Below, piece by piece: positions 1-8,964 of a stretch of DNA of 64,000 nucleotides. Position numbers and translations under genes: made by a program. The stretch lies in NCBI GenBank assembly GCA_965220935.1, contig OZ244857.1:3162001-3226000 (forward strand), in the 5' to 3' direction. The DNA comes from Bin80 sp965220935 (lineage in GTDB: Bacteria > Bacteroidota > Rhodothermia > Rhodothermales > Bin80). Position 1 is the stretch's first letter. Every line of letters starts with the position of its first letter. The notes beneath the pieces were generated by a model. That model was not told the DNA's origin. It did not search any database and saw only the letters and a list, made by a program, of their open reading frames with translations.

Positions 1-11
1 TATATGCTCTC

Positions 12-758
12 ATGGACAAGCTCCTGCTACGTACATGGTATGTGCACAAGGCACTGCAAAATATCAATCTTCAATCAGGGTCAAGACTACTGGATGCAGG
101 CACAGGATTTGGCCAATATGCATGGCATACAATACACGCCTTCCCTGGAGTTCATGTGACAGGGATAGATCTCAAAAAAGATTACCTTGATCTCGCCGCA
201 CGCTCATTTGATGCTTTCGGAATCTCACATCGAGTAACATGGAAAGTGGACGATCTCACAGATCCCAAAACCACTGAACGATTTGACTGCATCTTAGCCG
301 TAGATGTTCTGGAGCATATTGTTGAGGATGAAAAAGTCATCCATCACTTTGCGAAACGTCTCACTGAGGGGGGGCACCTGATCATTAGTACTCCTAGCGA
401 TCTGGGAGGATCAGATGTCCGCGACAGTCATCAAGAGAGTTTTATTGGTGAACACGTTCGTGGTGGTTATAATCTTGATCACCTTACACGAAAACTCTCA
501 GATGCAGGATTTCATATCACTGAGCAACATTACAGTTATGGACTCTGGGGGGCAATAGCTTGGAGATTGTTGATCAAGTTCCCTATCGTGCTTCTTGGCA
601 AATCTATACTTTTTGCTCCAATAGTAATCCTATACTATCTGCCTGTACTGCCAGCTGGACTTCTTATGAATCTTGTTGACCTTAAGATTTCAAATAAGCG
701 TGGAACTGGATTGATCATCGTGGCGTGTCGAGATAGTTTATCCCCATCTATGTCGTAA
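12..758 (+). CDS. class I SAM-dependent methyltransferase
   Basis: This 248-residue protein has a class I SAM-binding fold. The glycine-rich motif I (LLDAGTGFGQY, residues ~26-36) is followed by an acidic residue in VTGIDLK and by the post-motif segment ILAVDVLEHIVED typical of methyltransferase 11/23 families. The last ~60 residues are strongly hydrophobic (WRLLIKFPIVLL, LFAPIVILYYLPVLPAGLL), so the enzyme may associate with the membrane; the substrate cannot be named. The frame stays open to the window edge, so the true start may lie upstream of the ATG at 12. It precedes pyrG by 37 bp on the same strand and may be cotranscribed with it. Confidence 0.8.
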   Translation: MDKLLLRTWYVHKALQNINLQSGSRLLDAGTGFGQYAWHTIHAFPGVHVTGIDLKKDYLDLAARSFDAFGISHRVTWKVDDLTDPKTTERFDCILAVDVLEHIVEDEKVIHHFAKRLTEGGHLIISTPSDLGGSDVRDSHQESFIGEHVRGGYNLDHLTRKLSDAGFHITEQHYSYGLWGAIAWRLLIKFPIVLLGKSILFAPIVILYYLPVLPAGLLMNLVDLKISNKRGTGLIIVACRDSLSPSMS

Positions 759-795
759 CTTTGAACTTCTGATTGAAATAAGCTGGTTTGAGATT

Positions 796-2406
796 GTGGA
801 TACTAAATTTATTTTTGTGACCGGGGGCGTTTCGTCTTCACTAGGGAAAGGAATATTCTGCGCATCCTTAGGTCGTTTACTTGAAGCTCACGGGCTTCGT
901 GTTTCTATTCAGAAATTAGATCCTTACATCAATGTTGACCCAGGTACCATGAACCCCTATGAGCATGGGGAGGTCTTTGTGACCGATGACGGTGCAGAGA
1001 CGGATCTGGATCTTGGGCATTACGAGCGATTTCTCGGACATGCAACGACCCAAGCTAACAATGTCACAACAGGCCGCGTTTACAGCGAAGTGATTGAAAA
1101 AGAGCGCGCCGGTCAATATCTCGGAAAAACAGTTCAGGTTGTTCCCCATATCATAGACGAAATCAAAGCCTGGATTGTACGACTATCTGAAACGCAACAG
1201 TTGGATGTCATCATTTCAGAAATTGGTGGCACAGTCGGAGATATTGAAAGCCTTCCTTACCTTGAGGCGATTCGGCAATTACGCTACGAAATGGGGGCGA
1301 CCCATGCTCTGGTCACTCATTTGACATTAATCCCCTATCTGGCCGCGGCAGGGGAATTAAAAACTAAGCCGACCCAACATTCGGTCAAAATGCTACTCTC
1401 CTATGGACTCCAGCCAGATCTATTAGTATGTCGTTCGGAGCATCCTTTACACAGCGAGCTGCGAGAAAAGATAGCCCACTTCTGTAATGTGGAAACTCGT
1501 GCAGTGATTGAAGCGACTGACGCTAGATCCATTTATGAGGTGCCTCTTCAACTTGCACAGCAAGGCGTCCAAAAACTCATTTTAGAGCAGTTGAAGATGA
1601 CCAATGAATCTGTCACCTCTGAACCAGACCTCAAAGAATGGGGACAGTTTGTTAAGCGCATACATGCCTCAGAGAAGCGTGTTCGTATTGCACTAGTTGG
1701 AAAATATGTTACTCATCAAGATGCCTACAAATCAATTACAGAGTCTTTCATTCTTGCTGGGGCAAAGATTTGCGCTGATGTAGAGTTGCATTGTGTTGAA
1801 AGCGGGGAAATTACAGAAAACAATTGTGAAGCAATGCTTCAAGATGTGAAAGGGATTCTGGTTGCTCCTGGATTTGGGTCACGCGGGATTGAAGGGAAAA
1901 TTACGACGGCGCGCTTTGCTCGCATTAACAATATCCCGTTTCTCGGCATTTGTCTGGGACTCCAGTGTGCAATCATTTCTTTTGCACGGGATTGTTGTCG
2001 CCTTGAAGGTGCACATTCCACTGAATTTTGTCCCGATTCACCATGGCCAGTGATTGATCTGATGGAGAATCAGAAAACGATCGCGACTAAGGGCGGAACG
2101 ATGCGCCTGGGCGCATATCATTGCAAAATTGCAGAGGATTCTCAGGCTTACGAGATCTATGGTAAATCACTGGTCAGCGAACGCCACCGTCATCGGTATG
2201 AGGTCAATAACTGTATCAAACATCATCTTGAAAACCATGGGCTCAAGTTTTCTGGTGTCAACCCTGAAAGTGGACTGGTAGAAATCGCAGAACTCCCCTC
2301 TCATCCATGGTATATTGGTGTCCAATTTCATCCAGAGTATCGCTCCACTGTAGGTCGCCCTCACCCCCTCTTCACATCATTTATTAGTGCTGCTACATCG
2401 CCCTGA
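796..2406 (+). CDS. pyrG: CTP synthase
   Basis: CTP synthase makes CTP from UTP, ATP and glutamine in pyrimidine synthesis. The 536-residue length is normal for the family. The N-terminal amidoligase domain begins with the synthetase loop GGVSSSLGKG. A C-terminal glutamine amidotransferase domain carries the nucleophile in GICLGLQ (Cys near residue 385) and the His/Glu pair in QFHPE near the end. The start is a GTG at 796 giving MDTKFIFVTGG, which fits the family N-terminus. It lies between the methyltransferase and the mraZ promoter region on the same strand. Confidence 0.97.
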   Translation: MDTKFIFVTGGVSSSLGKGIFCASLGRLLEAHGLRVSIQKLDPYINVDPGTMNPYEHGEVFVTDDGAETDLDLGHYERFLGHATTQANNVTTGRVYSEVIEKERAGQYLGKTVQVVPHIIDEIKAWIVRLSETQQLDVIISEIGGTVGDIESLPYLEAIRQLRYEMGATHALVTHLTLIPYLAAAGELKTKPTQHSVKMLLSYGLQPDLLVCRSEHPLHSELREKIAHFCNVETRAVIEATDARSIYEVPLQLAQQGVQKLILEQLKMTNESVTSEPDLKEWGQFVKRIHASEKRVRIALVGKYVTHQDAYKSITESFILAGAKICADVELHCVESGEITENNCEAMLQDVKGILVAPGFGSRGIEGKITTARFARINNIPFLGICLGLQCAIISFARDCCRLEGAHSTEFCPDSPWPVIDLMENQKTIATKGGTMRLGAYHCKIAEDSQAYEIYGKSLVSERHRHRYEVNNCIKHHLENHGLKFSGVNPESGLVEIAELPSHPWYIGVQFHPEYRSTVGRPHPLFTSFISAATSP

Positions 2407-2451
2407 TAAACCATTGCTGACCCTCACATTTATTTGATTTGGACAGCATTC

Positions 2452-2512
2452 CCACAAAAAAAAATTTATAAAAAAAATTTTTTGTGGGAAAATGTGGGAA
2501 AATGTGGGAAAA
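2452..2512 (+). promoter_or_regulatory. MraZ-box operator upstream of mraZ (three direct boxes and one inverted)
   Basis: Three GTGGG cores start at 2484, 2494 and 2504, exactly 10 bp apart, each in the context TGTGGGAAAA. An inverted copy (TTCCCACAAAAAA) starts at about 2449, so it forms a long A/T-rich dyad with the first direct box. MraZ is known to repress its own dcw operon by binding tandem TGGGN repeats at this spacing just upstream of mraZ. The array ends 42 bp before the mraZ ATG. The site is seen directly; repression here is inferred from the family. Confidence 0.85.
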
Positions 2513-2554
2513 ATTTCTTACCTTAGTGTGTTTACTGCACTTAAAAGGTGTTTC

Positions 2555-2998
2555 ATGTCTGGATTCAAGGGGCAGAAAAAATCTTCAGTTGATGCAAAAG
2601 GGCGCATTGCGATCCCTGCTAAAATGCGTTCATGTATGAATGTAGATGCCCAAAATACGTTTGTAACTACACGCGGATTTGAGCAATGCATCTTTGCTTA
2701 TGCTTTAGATAAATGGATGATCATTGAAGATCAAATTTCAAACCTCAACCCGTATGACCGCAGGCACCGTGCGTTTACTCGCCGATTTATGAGATGGGCA
2801 GAAGAAGTCAAACTTGATTCTAAAGGCCGTATCGGGTTGCAGGGACCACTGATTGAATATGCAGGGATTGAGGAAAGTATTTTAATCATTGGAAGTCAAT
2901 CCCATATAGAAATCTGGAATCCAGATAGATTTGATGCGTACCTGAATGCAGAAGAAAGTGATTATGAAACTCTCGCAGCTGAGGTCATGGCCCAGTGA
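2555..2998 (+). CDS. mraZ: transcriptional regulator MraZ
   Basis: MraZ is the DNA-binding autoregulator at the head of dcw clusters. The 147-residue product begins MSGFKGQKKSSVDAKGRIAIP and contains two AbrB-like half-repeats: SSVDAKGRIAIPAKMR near the N-terminus and VKLDSKGRIGLQGPL in the middle, matching the duplicated MraZ fold. An in-frame start at 2492 exists, but it lies inside the MraZ-box array and adds 21 unconserved residues, so the ATG at 2555 is preferred; it is preceded by the purine-rich AAAAGGTG. Its stop overlaps the rsmH ATG by one base. Confidence 0.95.
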   Translation: MSGFKGQKKSSVDAKGRIAIPAKMRSCMNVDAQNTFVTTRGFEQCIFAYALDKWMIIEDQISNLNPYDRRHRAFTRRFMRWAEEVKLDSKGRIGLQGPLIEYAGIEESILIIGSQSHIEIWNPDRFDAYLNAEESDYETLAAEVMAQ

Positions 2999-3954
2999 TG
3001 AATCAAGCTGATTACCATGTGCCAGTTCTCCCTCAAAAGGTAGTAAATTATTTGGTCACTGACATGAATGGACTTTATGTTGATGCAACTGTTGGAGGTG
3101 GAGGCCATACCGCTGCTCTACTATCGGTGTTATCGTCTGGCGGACGTGTGGTTGCCGTTGATCGGGATGCAGAGGCAATTGCGGCCGTCCGGGCGCGATT
3201 CCCTGATGCCATTAAGAAAAAAAAGTTGATGGTCTATCAGGCGACATTTAGTCACCTTGAAACCTTAATCAGTGAGTTTATCCCCGTGACTGGGCTTCTA
3301 TTGGATCTGGGCGTCTCATCTAGGCAGTTGGACTCTGGGTCAAGAGGCTTTAGTCATCGCAAGAGTGCTCCGCTAGACATGCGTATGGATCAAAGCGCAC
3401 AGATGTCTGCAACCGCAATTGTTAATGAATCCTGTGAAGAGGAACTGGTCAATCTACTTCAATCCTATGGAGAAGAACCGCACGCACGAAAGATCTGTAG
3501 GTCAATCATTGATAGACGTCCTGTGAATACAACCGTAGATCTCGCCAGAATTGTTCGTGACGCTGTTCCAGTTCAATCTGAATCAAGAGCCGTCGCTCGT
3601 ACATTTCAAGCGATCCGCATTGCTGTCAACCAGGAACTTGATGAATTGGCACAGATCCTTGAATCCAGCCCGAAGATCGTCATAGAACAAGGAAGGGTCG
3701 TCGTGATCAGCTATCATTCTCTTGAGGACAGAATGGTGAAGCGAATATTCCGCGATGGGGTCTTTAGCGGAGATGCTCGGCGAGATTTATATGGAAACCG
3801 GCTGGTGCCCTGGCAACCCCTGACGCGCCGTCCAGTGGTTCCTGATGATACAGAGATCTCATCCAATCGCCGCTCTAGAAGCGCCAGACTTCGTGCCGCT
3901 GTCCGTTGCTCTACACCAAGTGATCAGAATCATGAAATTGTTTTCAAACTCTAG
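2998..3954 (+). CDS. rsmH: 16S rRNA (cytosine-1402 N4) methyltransferase RsmH
   Basis: RsmH (MraW) methylates N4 of C1402 in 16S rRNA. The protein starts MNQADYHVPVLPQKVV, with the conserved HxPVL segment. It carries the SAM motif VDATVGGGGHTAALL (residues ~28-42), GLLLDLGVSSRQLD and the RGFSHRKSAPLDMRMD block diagnostic of the family. Its C-terminal third includes FQAIRIAVNQELDEL and VVISYHSLEDRMVK. The ATG at 2998 overlaps the mraZ stop (TGATG), which suggests translational coupling. The end overlaps the following ftsL-like start by about 23 bases. Confidence 0.96.
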   Translation: MNQADYHVPVLPQKVVNYLVTDMNGLYVDATVGGGGHTAALLSVLSSGGRVVAVDRDAEAIAAVRARFPDAIKKKKLMVYQATFSHLETLISEFIPVTGLLLDLGVSSRQLDSGSRGFSHRKSAPLDMRMDQSAQMSATAIVNESCEEELVNLLQSYGEEPHARKICRSIIDRRPVNTTVDLARIVRDAVPVQSESRAVARTFQAIRIAVNQELDELAQILESSPKIVIEQGRVVVISYHSLEDRMVKRIFRDGVFSGDARRDLYGNRLVPWQPLTRRPVVPDDTEISSNRRSRSARLRAAVRCSTPSDQNHEIVFKL

Positions 3955-4345
3955 TGCAGCAACGCGCAAAAAGCGTGCAGTAAATCAGGCCATGTTATCT
4001 CTGAGTAACTGGCGTGAGCTGACGGTGATTGATGAATCTGCAGTCAAGCCCAATGTTATTGCGCGCATTCCGACAGTTCACTTCGGTCTCATCATCTTTA
4101 TCATCGCTGGAATTCTCACGATTTATATCGGGCAAATTCATCGTTCCCAAGATCTTCTTGGGCAGATCAATACCGAACGGAGAGAGAATGTTCGCCTCCA
4201 TCTACAGCATAACCGTCTTGTGGCAGACTTAAACGCCGCGCTCGGCCCTTCGGTGATTCACGCGCGGGGAGACTCGCTGGATCTGAAAGCCGTGTATTTG
4301 GCACTAGAGGATTTTCAAGGTAACCAGACTCAGTATGCGCCATGA
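3932..4345 (+). CDS. ftsL: FtsL-like septum protein
   Basis: This is a small bitopic membrane protein of about 137 residues in the ftsL slot between rsmH and ftsI. It has a basic cytoplasmic tail, one transmembrane helix (FGLIIFIIAGILTIYI) and a short extracytoplasmic coiled-coil-like part (LLGQINTERRENVRLHLQHNRLVADLNAAL), the layout expected for FtsL, which bridges FtsQ and the FtsW/FtsI synthase. Sequence conservation in this family is weak, so the name rests on position and topology. An upstream start at 3845 would overlap rsmH by over 100 bp, so the ATG at 3932 is chosen. The end overlaps ftsI as ATGA. Confidence 0.75.
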   Translation: MKLFSNSSAATRKKRAVNQAMLSLSNWRELTVIDESAVKPNVIARIPTVHFGLIIFIIAGILTIYIGQIHRSQDLLGQINTERRENVRLHLQHNRLVADLNAALGPSVIHARGDSLDLKAVYLALEDFQGNQTQYAP

Positions 4346-6327
4346 GTAAGCGAGATCAAACACTTGGCAGAATGTATGTCATCTTCTCGATCTTGGCGCT
4401 TCTGCCATTGCTCATTGCGGGGCAATTGGTATGGTTGAATGTTGATCGGGGAGATCACTTACGGCAGTTGGGATGGGAACAAGCAGAATCTCAGGAGATT
4501 TTGCCTGCTCAGCGCGGGGAAATTTTAGATATACAGGGACGAGCACTGGCCGTCAATTCTCCACGATATAAACTCGCTCTAGATCCTTTGGCACCTGGGT
4601 TTGAGGATGAAAAAACGTTTTTTCTTGTTCGTCTGGCTGGTTTAACGGGGATACCAATTGCTAAATTGCAATCACAAATAGATCGTCGAACCAGCCCACA
4701 GTATGTACGATTAACAAATTTGGCATCTGATCAACGTAGGGAAGTTGTGGCTTGGGATGTATCAGGTGTTATCCTTGAAGAACAACCGCAACGCCAATAT
4801 GTTTACGGCGTATCTTTTTCTCATATTCTGGGGCGTATTGATGTGGATGGCACCGGCGTTGCAGGACTAGAATTAGAGTATGACCAATATCTAACTGGGC
4901 GGCCTGGGCGGAGAACTCTTTTGCGAGATAGACGGGGATACCGACGCATTGATGCAGAAGGGCTTGTGGTACCACCTGTTGACGGAGAGTCATTGGTCCT
5001 TACAATTGACCTCATCCGCCAGACCATCATGGAAGAAGAACTTGTCGCAGGTGTCAAGCAAGCCGGCGCACTGAGAGGAAGCGCCATTGCCGTTGCGCCT
5101 TCAACAGGCGCCATCTTGGCCCTTGCAAATGTACCTGCCTACAACGCTAATGATCCAACGCAGTCGCATGTGTCTGCATGGCGCAACGCGGCGATTACTG
5201 ATGTTCTTGAGCCGGGATCTGCCTTCAAAATGATCGCTGCATCGGCTGCTTTGGAGGCAGGATTTACTTCAATGGATCGACGTGTAGATACTGGAGATGG
5301 AACGCTCCAGATCGCTGGATATACCCTCAATGATATCAGCCGCTACGGGGAACTTACCTTCCATGATGTTATCGTGAAAAGTAGTAATGTCGGAATGGCA
5401 TTGACAACAAGTCCGATGCCATCTGAGCTACTGTATGAATATATCCGCAATTTCGGGTTCGGGCAAAAAACTTGGATTGACATTCCGGGCGAGGTATCGG
5501 GATACCTTAAACGAACGGATCAATGGAGCCAAACGACAAAGGCCGCACTCAGTATTGGTTATGAAATCAACGTAACGCCCCTTCAGATGGTTATGGCCTA
5601 TGCAGCCCTGGCCGATGGTGGGTTGCTACGTCAACCATATATCGTAGCCGAGAGGCGGGATGTGACAGGGCGAGTGCTATGGCGTGCACTAGATGATCGC
5701 GCCCGAACGGACTCCATCCGAAGGGTACTCGCCCCAGAAACCACTGAAATGCTCCTGCCAGCCTTTGTTGATGTCGTGCAACGAGGAACTGCAACAGCCG
5801 CCAACATGAACGATGTAAAGGTGGCTGGAAAGTCAGGAACCGCACGAAAAACAGTTAATGGTCGCTACGGCAGTGAATATCGGTCGACCTTTGTAGGATT
5901 CTATCCAGCTGAGGCGCCGCAAGTCGCGATGATTGTGATTCTTGATGAACCACAAACAAGTATTTATGGCGGACGAGTCGCTGCTCCAATATTCCGTCGA
6001 ATTGCTGAGCGCTGGGCTGTGGCATTCTCTAACTCCGACACGCCGTCTCTACAAGACGAGTGGCAACGGGTCATCATTCGCCAGCGCGACTCAGAGACAG
6101 GTGCACATATCTCATCTGGAATAGATATTGCAGGTCCGGGTCCGATTCTCACAGAACATGATCTAACCGTCATGCCGAGTGTTTTGGGACTTGACGCCCG
6201 ATCTGCACACTCTTTACTGAGCTCAAAAGGCATGACTGTGAGATTCAAAGGAACTGGATCCGTCATTGAACAGGTTCCTGCCCCTGGAGATGCGGTAACC
6301 ACTGAAGCCATTCTTCAACTCCAATAA
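4342..6327 (+). CDS. ftsI: septal peptidoglycan transpeptidase FtsI (PBP3-type) with PASTA domain
   Basis: This class B penicillin-binding protein cross-links septal peptidoglycan. It is 661 residues long, with an N-terminal membrane anchor (IFSILALLPLLIAGQLVWL), a PBP dimerisation domain beginning near AQRGEILDIQGRALAVN, then the transpeptidase domain. The active-site motifs are all visible: SxxK in EPGSAFKM, SxN in KSSNVGM and KSG in AGKSGTAR. The last ~55 residues (VMPSVLGLDARSAHSLL onward) form a single PASTA domain, which is common in Bacteroidetes FtsI and absent from the E. coli protein. It overlaps the ftsL-like gene by four bases and abuts murE. Confidence 0.95.
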   Translation: MSKRDQTLGRMYVIFSILALLPLLIAGQLVWLNVDRGDHLRQLGWEQAESQEILPAQRGEILDIQGRALAVNSPRYKLALDPLAPGFEDEKTFFLVRLAGLTGIPIAKLQSQIDRRTSPQYVRLTNLASDQRREVVAWDVSGVILEEQPQRQYVYGVSFSHILGRIDVDGTGVAGLELEYDQYLTGRPGRRTLLRDRRGYRRIDAEGLVVPPVDGESLVLTIDLIRQTIMEEELVAGVKQAGALRGSAIAVAPSTGAILALANVPAYNANDPTQSHVSAWRNAAITDVLEPGSAFKMIAASAALEAGFTSMDRRVDTGDGTLQIAGYTLNDISRYGELTFHDVIVKSSNVGMALTTSPMPSELLYEYIRNFGFGQKTWIDIPGEVSGYLKRTDQWSQTTKAALSIGYEINVTPLQMVMAYAALADGGLLRQPYIVAERRDVTGRVLWRALDDRARTDSIRRVLAPETTEMLLPAFVDVVQRGTATAANMNDVKVAGKSGTARKTVNGRYGSEYRSTFVGFYPAEAPQVAMIVILDEPQTSIYGGRVAAPIFRRIAERWAVAFSNSDTPSLQDEWQRVIIRQRDSETGAHISSGIDIAGPGPILTEHDLTVMPSVLGLDARSAHSLLSSKGMTVRFKGTGSVIEQVPAPGDAVTTEAILQLQ

Positions 6328-7800
6328 ATGCGCTGGAGCAAAATACATTCGCGATTAGCTGGCGCTGGACTACTCACTCATCCTGCGAGCCCGGCGATTG
6401 ATGGCACCATTACAGGCGTGTGTCAGGACAGTCGCAAGGTACATCCTGGCTATGCCTTTATTGCCATTAATGGATATGCCGACAACGGCAATTGTTATAT
6501 TCATCAGGCATTAGAAGCGGGAGCCACAGTCATTGTGTCTGAGGACGATAGTTCATCCATTCAGCATCTGATTCAAGTGACCAACGCAAGAAAAGCCTCT
6601 GCAGTGATCGCAGCGGCCTTTCACGGCGATCCTGGATCTTCTCTGCACCTCACTGGGGTCACCGGAACTAACGGTAAGACCACTACGGTGTCACTCATCC
6701 GATATGTCCTACAATCTAGTGAAATACCGACAGGTTTGATAGGAACAGTTACAAATATTGTCGGGCCGTCAGAGAATACGTCTGAGATAACCACTCCTGA
6801 TGCTACCGAGCTTCAGCCACTATTAGCAGAAATGGTTCATTCAGGTTGTAAGGCATGTGTGATTGAAGTTTCATCCCATGCTCTGGATCAGTATAGAACC
6901 GATACGATAGACTTCTCTATCGGAGTTTTCACTAATCTTTCGCATGATCATCTAAGATATCATCAATCGAAAGATCGTTATCTAAAGGCAAAAAAACGCC
7001 TCTTTGACAATCTTTCTTATGAATCTGTTGCTGTGTATAATCATGACGAACTAGATGCAAACCAGATCATTGAGGATACTCAGGCTTCATTGTGTTCCTA
7101 CGGCTTCTCCGAAGGTGCCGACATCCACATCAAACTATTAGATCATGATTCTAATGGGCTTCATTTAAATATTGATGGGTATATCCGTAAGTTTCGACTT
7201 GCTGGGCGATTCAATGCCTATAACCTAGCCGCCGCATACAGCGCTGTATGCGCCTTTGGATTGCCATCCATAGAAGTGATTGATGCATTATCGGAGGCGC
7301 CGCCTGTGCCTGGTAGATTTGATCAATATCGGTGTGAGGATCATACGCTGGTGGTTATTGATTATGCTCATACTCCAGATGCTTTAAAGGAGGTACTCAC
7401 CATGCTATCTACTTCCTGTCTATCAGACTCCAATTTGTGGTGTGTGTTTGGATGCGGTGGGGATCGCGATAAAATGAAACGCCCGATGATGGGTGCAATT
7501 GCCGAAAAACTCGCCTATAAGGTCGTGATAACAAGTGATAACCCTCGCAGCGAGAATCCGCGGCAAATTATTGATGATATCGCATACGGCACCAGATCCT
7601 CCGAGCGGGTGCATAAGATTATATCAAGACCCGAGGCAGTGCGATTTGTCGCTCAAGAATCCAAACCAGGGGATGTAATTCTTTTGGCGGGTAAAGGGCA
7701 CGAATCTAAGTCAACCAGTGATGGGTCACAAACATCCATGAGTGACAGGGAGCTCGTCTTAGACGCGTTTTCATCCCGTAATCCAGTACAGGTACTCTGA
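6328..7800 (+). CDS. murE: UDP-MurNAc-L-Ala-D-Glu ligase MurE
   Basis: MurE adds the third stem-peptide residue to UDP-MurNAc-L-Ala-D-Glu in the cytoplasm. The 490-residue protein has the Mur-ligase ATP loop TGVTGTNGKTTTVSLI, an EVSSHALDQ segment, the central-domain FTNLSHDHLRYH and the C-terminal domain GCGGDRDKMKRPMMG. A DNPRSENP segment (TSDNPRSENPRQI) matches the meso-diaminopimelate-binding signature DNPR, so the substrate is probably meso-DAP. It begins at the base after the ftsI stop and lies three bases before mraY. Confidence 0.95.
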   Translation: MRWSKIHSRLAGAGLLTHPASPAIDGTITGVCQDSRKVHPGYAFIAINGYADNGNCYIHQALEAGATVIVSEDDSSSIQHLIQVTNARKASAVIAAAFHGDPGSSLHLTGVTGTNGKTTTVSLIRYVLQSSEIPTGLIGTVTNIVGPSENTSEITTPDATELQPLLAEMVHSGCKACVIEVSSHALDQYRTDTIDFSIGVFTNLSHDHLRYHQSKDRYLKAKKRLFDNLSYESVAVYNHDELDANQIIEDTQASLCSYGFSEGADIHIKLLDHDSNGLHLNIDGYIRKFRLAGRFNAYNLAAAYSAVCAFGLPSIEVIDALSEAPPVPGRFDQYRCEDHTLVVIDYAHTPDALKEVLTMLSTSCLSDSNLWCVFGCGGDRDKMKRPMMGAIAEKLAYKVVITSDNPRSENPRQIIDDIAYGTRSSERVHKIISRPEAVRFVAQESKPGDVILLAGKGHESKSTSDGSQTSMSDRELVLDAFSSRNPVQVL

Positions 7801-7803
7801 TCT

Positions 7804-8964
7804 ATGCTATATTTTTTGTTACAGTGGTTGGAGTCATTATTTAGCCCACCTGGATTTCAGGTTGTGGAATTCATTACGGTTCGTGCGACTCTTGCGGCAA
7901 TCACCGCATTTATGATTGTTATGATCATTGGTCCCCGTGTGATCAAGTGGCTCAAAAGCAAACATATTGGAGAACTGGTCCGAACGGAGTTAGTCGCTAA
8001 TGGCGTAGATCACTCACACAAAAGCGGCACCCCCACCATGGGAGGACTTATCATTGTTAGTGCCATTGTGATTTCCACGCTATTATGGGGAGATTTGCGC
8101 GAAATCTATGTCTGGTTGATTTTGGTCACCACCATATGGATGGCTGTCTTCGGATTCGCCGATGACTACATCAAGACGATTAAAAGAAACAAGAAAGGAT
8201 TAGCAGCACGGGTGAAATTGGCTGGTCAGATAGGACTGGGCTTACTGGTTGGGCTTGTGATGTATTTTCACCCTCAATTTGAGGCTACACGAACTGTGAC
8301 AGAGCTCCCACTCCTTCGTGACTGGCACCTAGATTATAATGTCATCGGAAACCTGTTATTTGCAGGAGCAGATCTTGGATGGCTTATCTTTATTCCGGTA
8401 ACGATCTTCATTGTGACTGCAACATCTAATGCGGTCAATTTGACGGATGGAATGGACGGTTTGGCCGCTGGAACTACAGCAATTGTTGCGATTGGGCTCT
8501 TCGTTTTGGCCTATATCTCTGGCCACCTGGTGTTTTCCTCCTATCTTGGAGTCATGTATCTACAAGGTGCGGGCGAACTGACGATCTATGTTGCTTCATT
8601 GGTGGTTGCATGTATAGGATTTTTATGGTATAACAGCTATCCTGCGTCAGTCTTTATGGGAGATACTGGATCGCTATCATTGGGAGCGGCGATAGCGGTG
8701 ATTGCGCTAATGATTAAAAAAGAGCTCCTACTACCACTGTTATGTGCAATCTTTTTTATTGAGACGCTCTCTGTCATTATACAGACCACATATTTCCGCT
8801 ATACACGCCGCAAGACTGGTACGGGTAAGCGCGTTTTTCAGATGGCGCCCCTGCACCATCACTATGAAGCCGGTGGAATGCATGAGGTGAAAATTGTATC
8901 GCGCTTTTGGCTTGTGACCGTTATCACGATGCTCACTGCATTGCTAACACTTCGCATCCGATGA
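7804..8964 (+). CDS. mraY: phospho-MurNAc-pentapeptide transferase MraY
   Basis: MraY is the integral membrane enzyme that transfers phospho-MurNAc-pentapeptide to undecaprenyl phosphate, forming lipid I. The 386-residue polytopic protein shows the family signatures SGTPTMGGL, FADDYIKTIKRNKKGL (with the Asp-Asp pair), NLTDGMDGLAAG, FMGDTGSLSLG and MAPLHHHYE. About ten hydrophobic helices are apparent. The stop overlaps the murD ATG (ATGA at 8961), again implying translational coupling within the dcw operon. Confidence 0.97.
   Translation: MLYFLLQWLESLFSPPGFQVVEFITVRATLAAITAFMIVMIIGPRVIKWLKSKHIGELVRTELVANGVDHSHKSGTPTMGGLIIVSAIVISTLLWGDLREIYVWLILVTTIWMAVFGFADDYIKTIKRNKKGLAARVKLAGQIGLGLLVGLVMYFHPQFEATRTVTELPLLRDWHLDYNVIGNLLFAGADLGWLIFIPVTIFIVTATSNAVNLTDGMDGLAAGTTAIVAIGLFVLAYISGHLVFSSYLGVMYLQGAGELTIYVASLVVACIGFLWYNSYPASVFMGDTGSLSLGAAIAVIALMIKKELLLPLLCAIFFIETLSVIIQTTYFRYTRRKTGTGKRVFQMAPLHHHYEAGGMHEVKIVSRFWLVTVITMLTALLTLRIR

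Noticed and set aside
2492..2554. Longer MraZ start giving 21 extra residues
   Set aside because: The extension overlaps the MraZ boxes and does not fit the family start; the ATG at 2555 begins with the conserved MSGFKG-type sequence.
4821..5114. Minus-strand ORFs inside ftsI and other dcw genes
   Set aside because: They are shadows of strong coding sequence with no motif or ribosome-binding site of their own.
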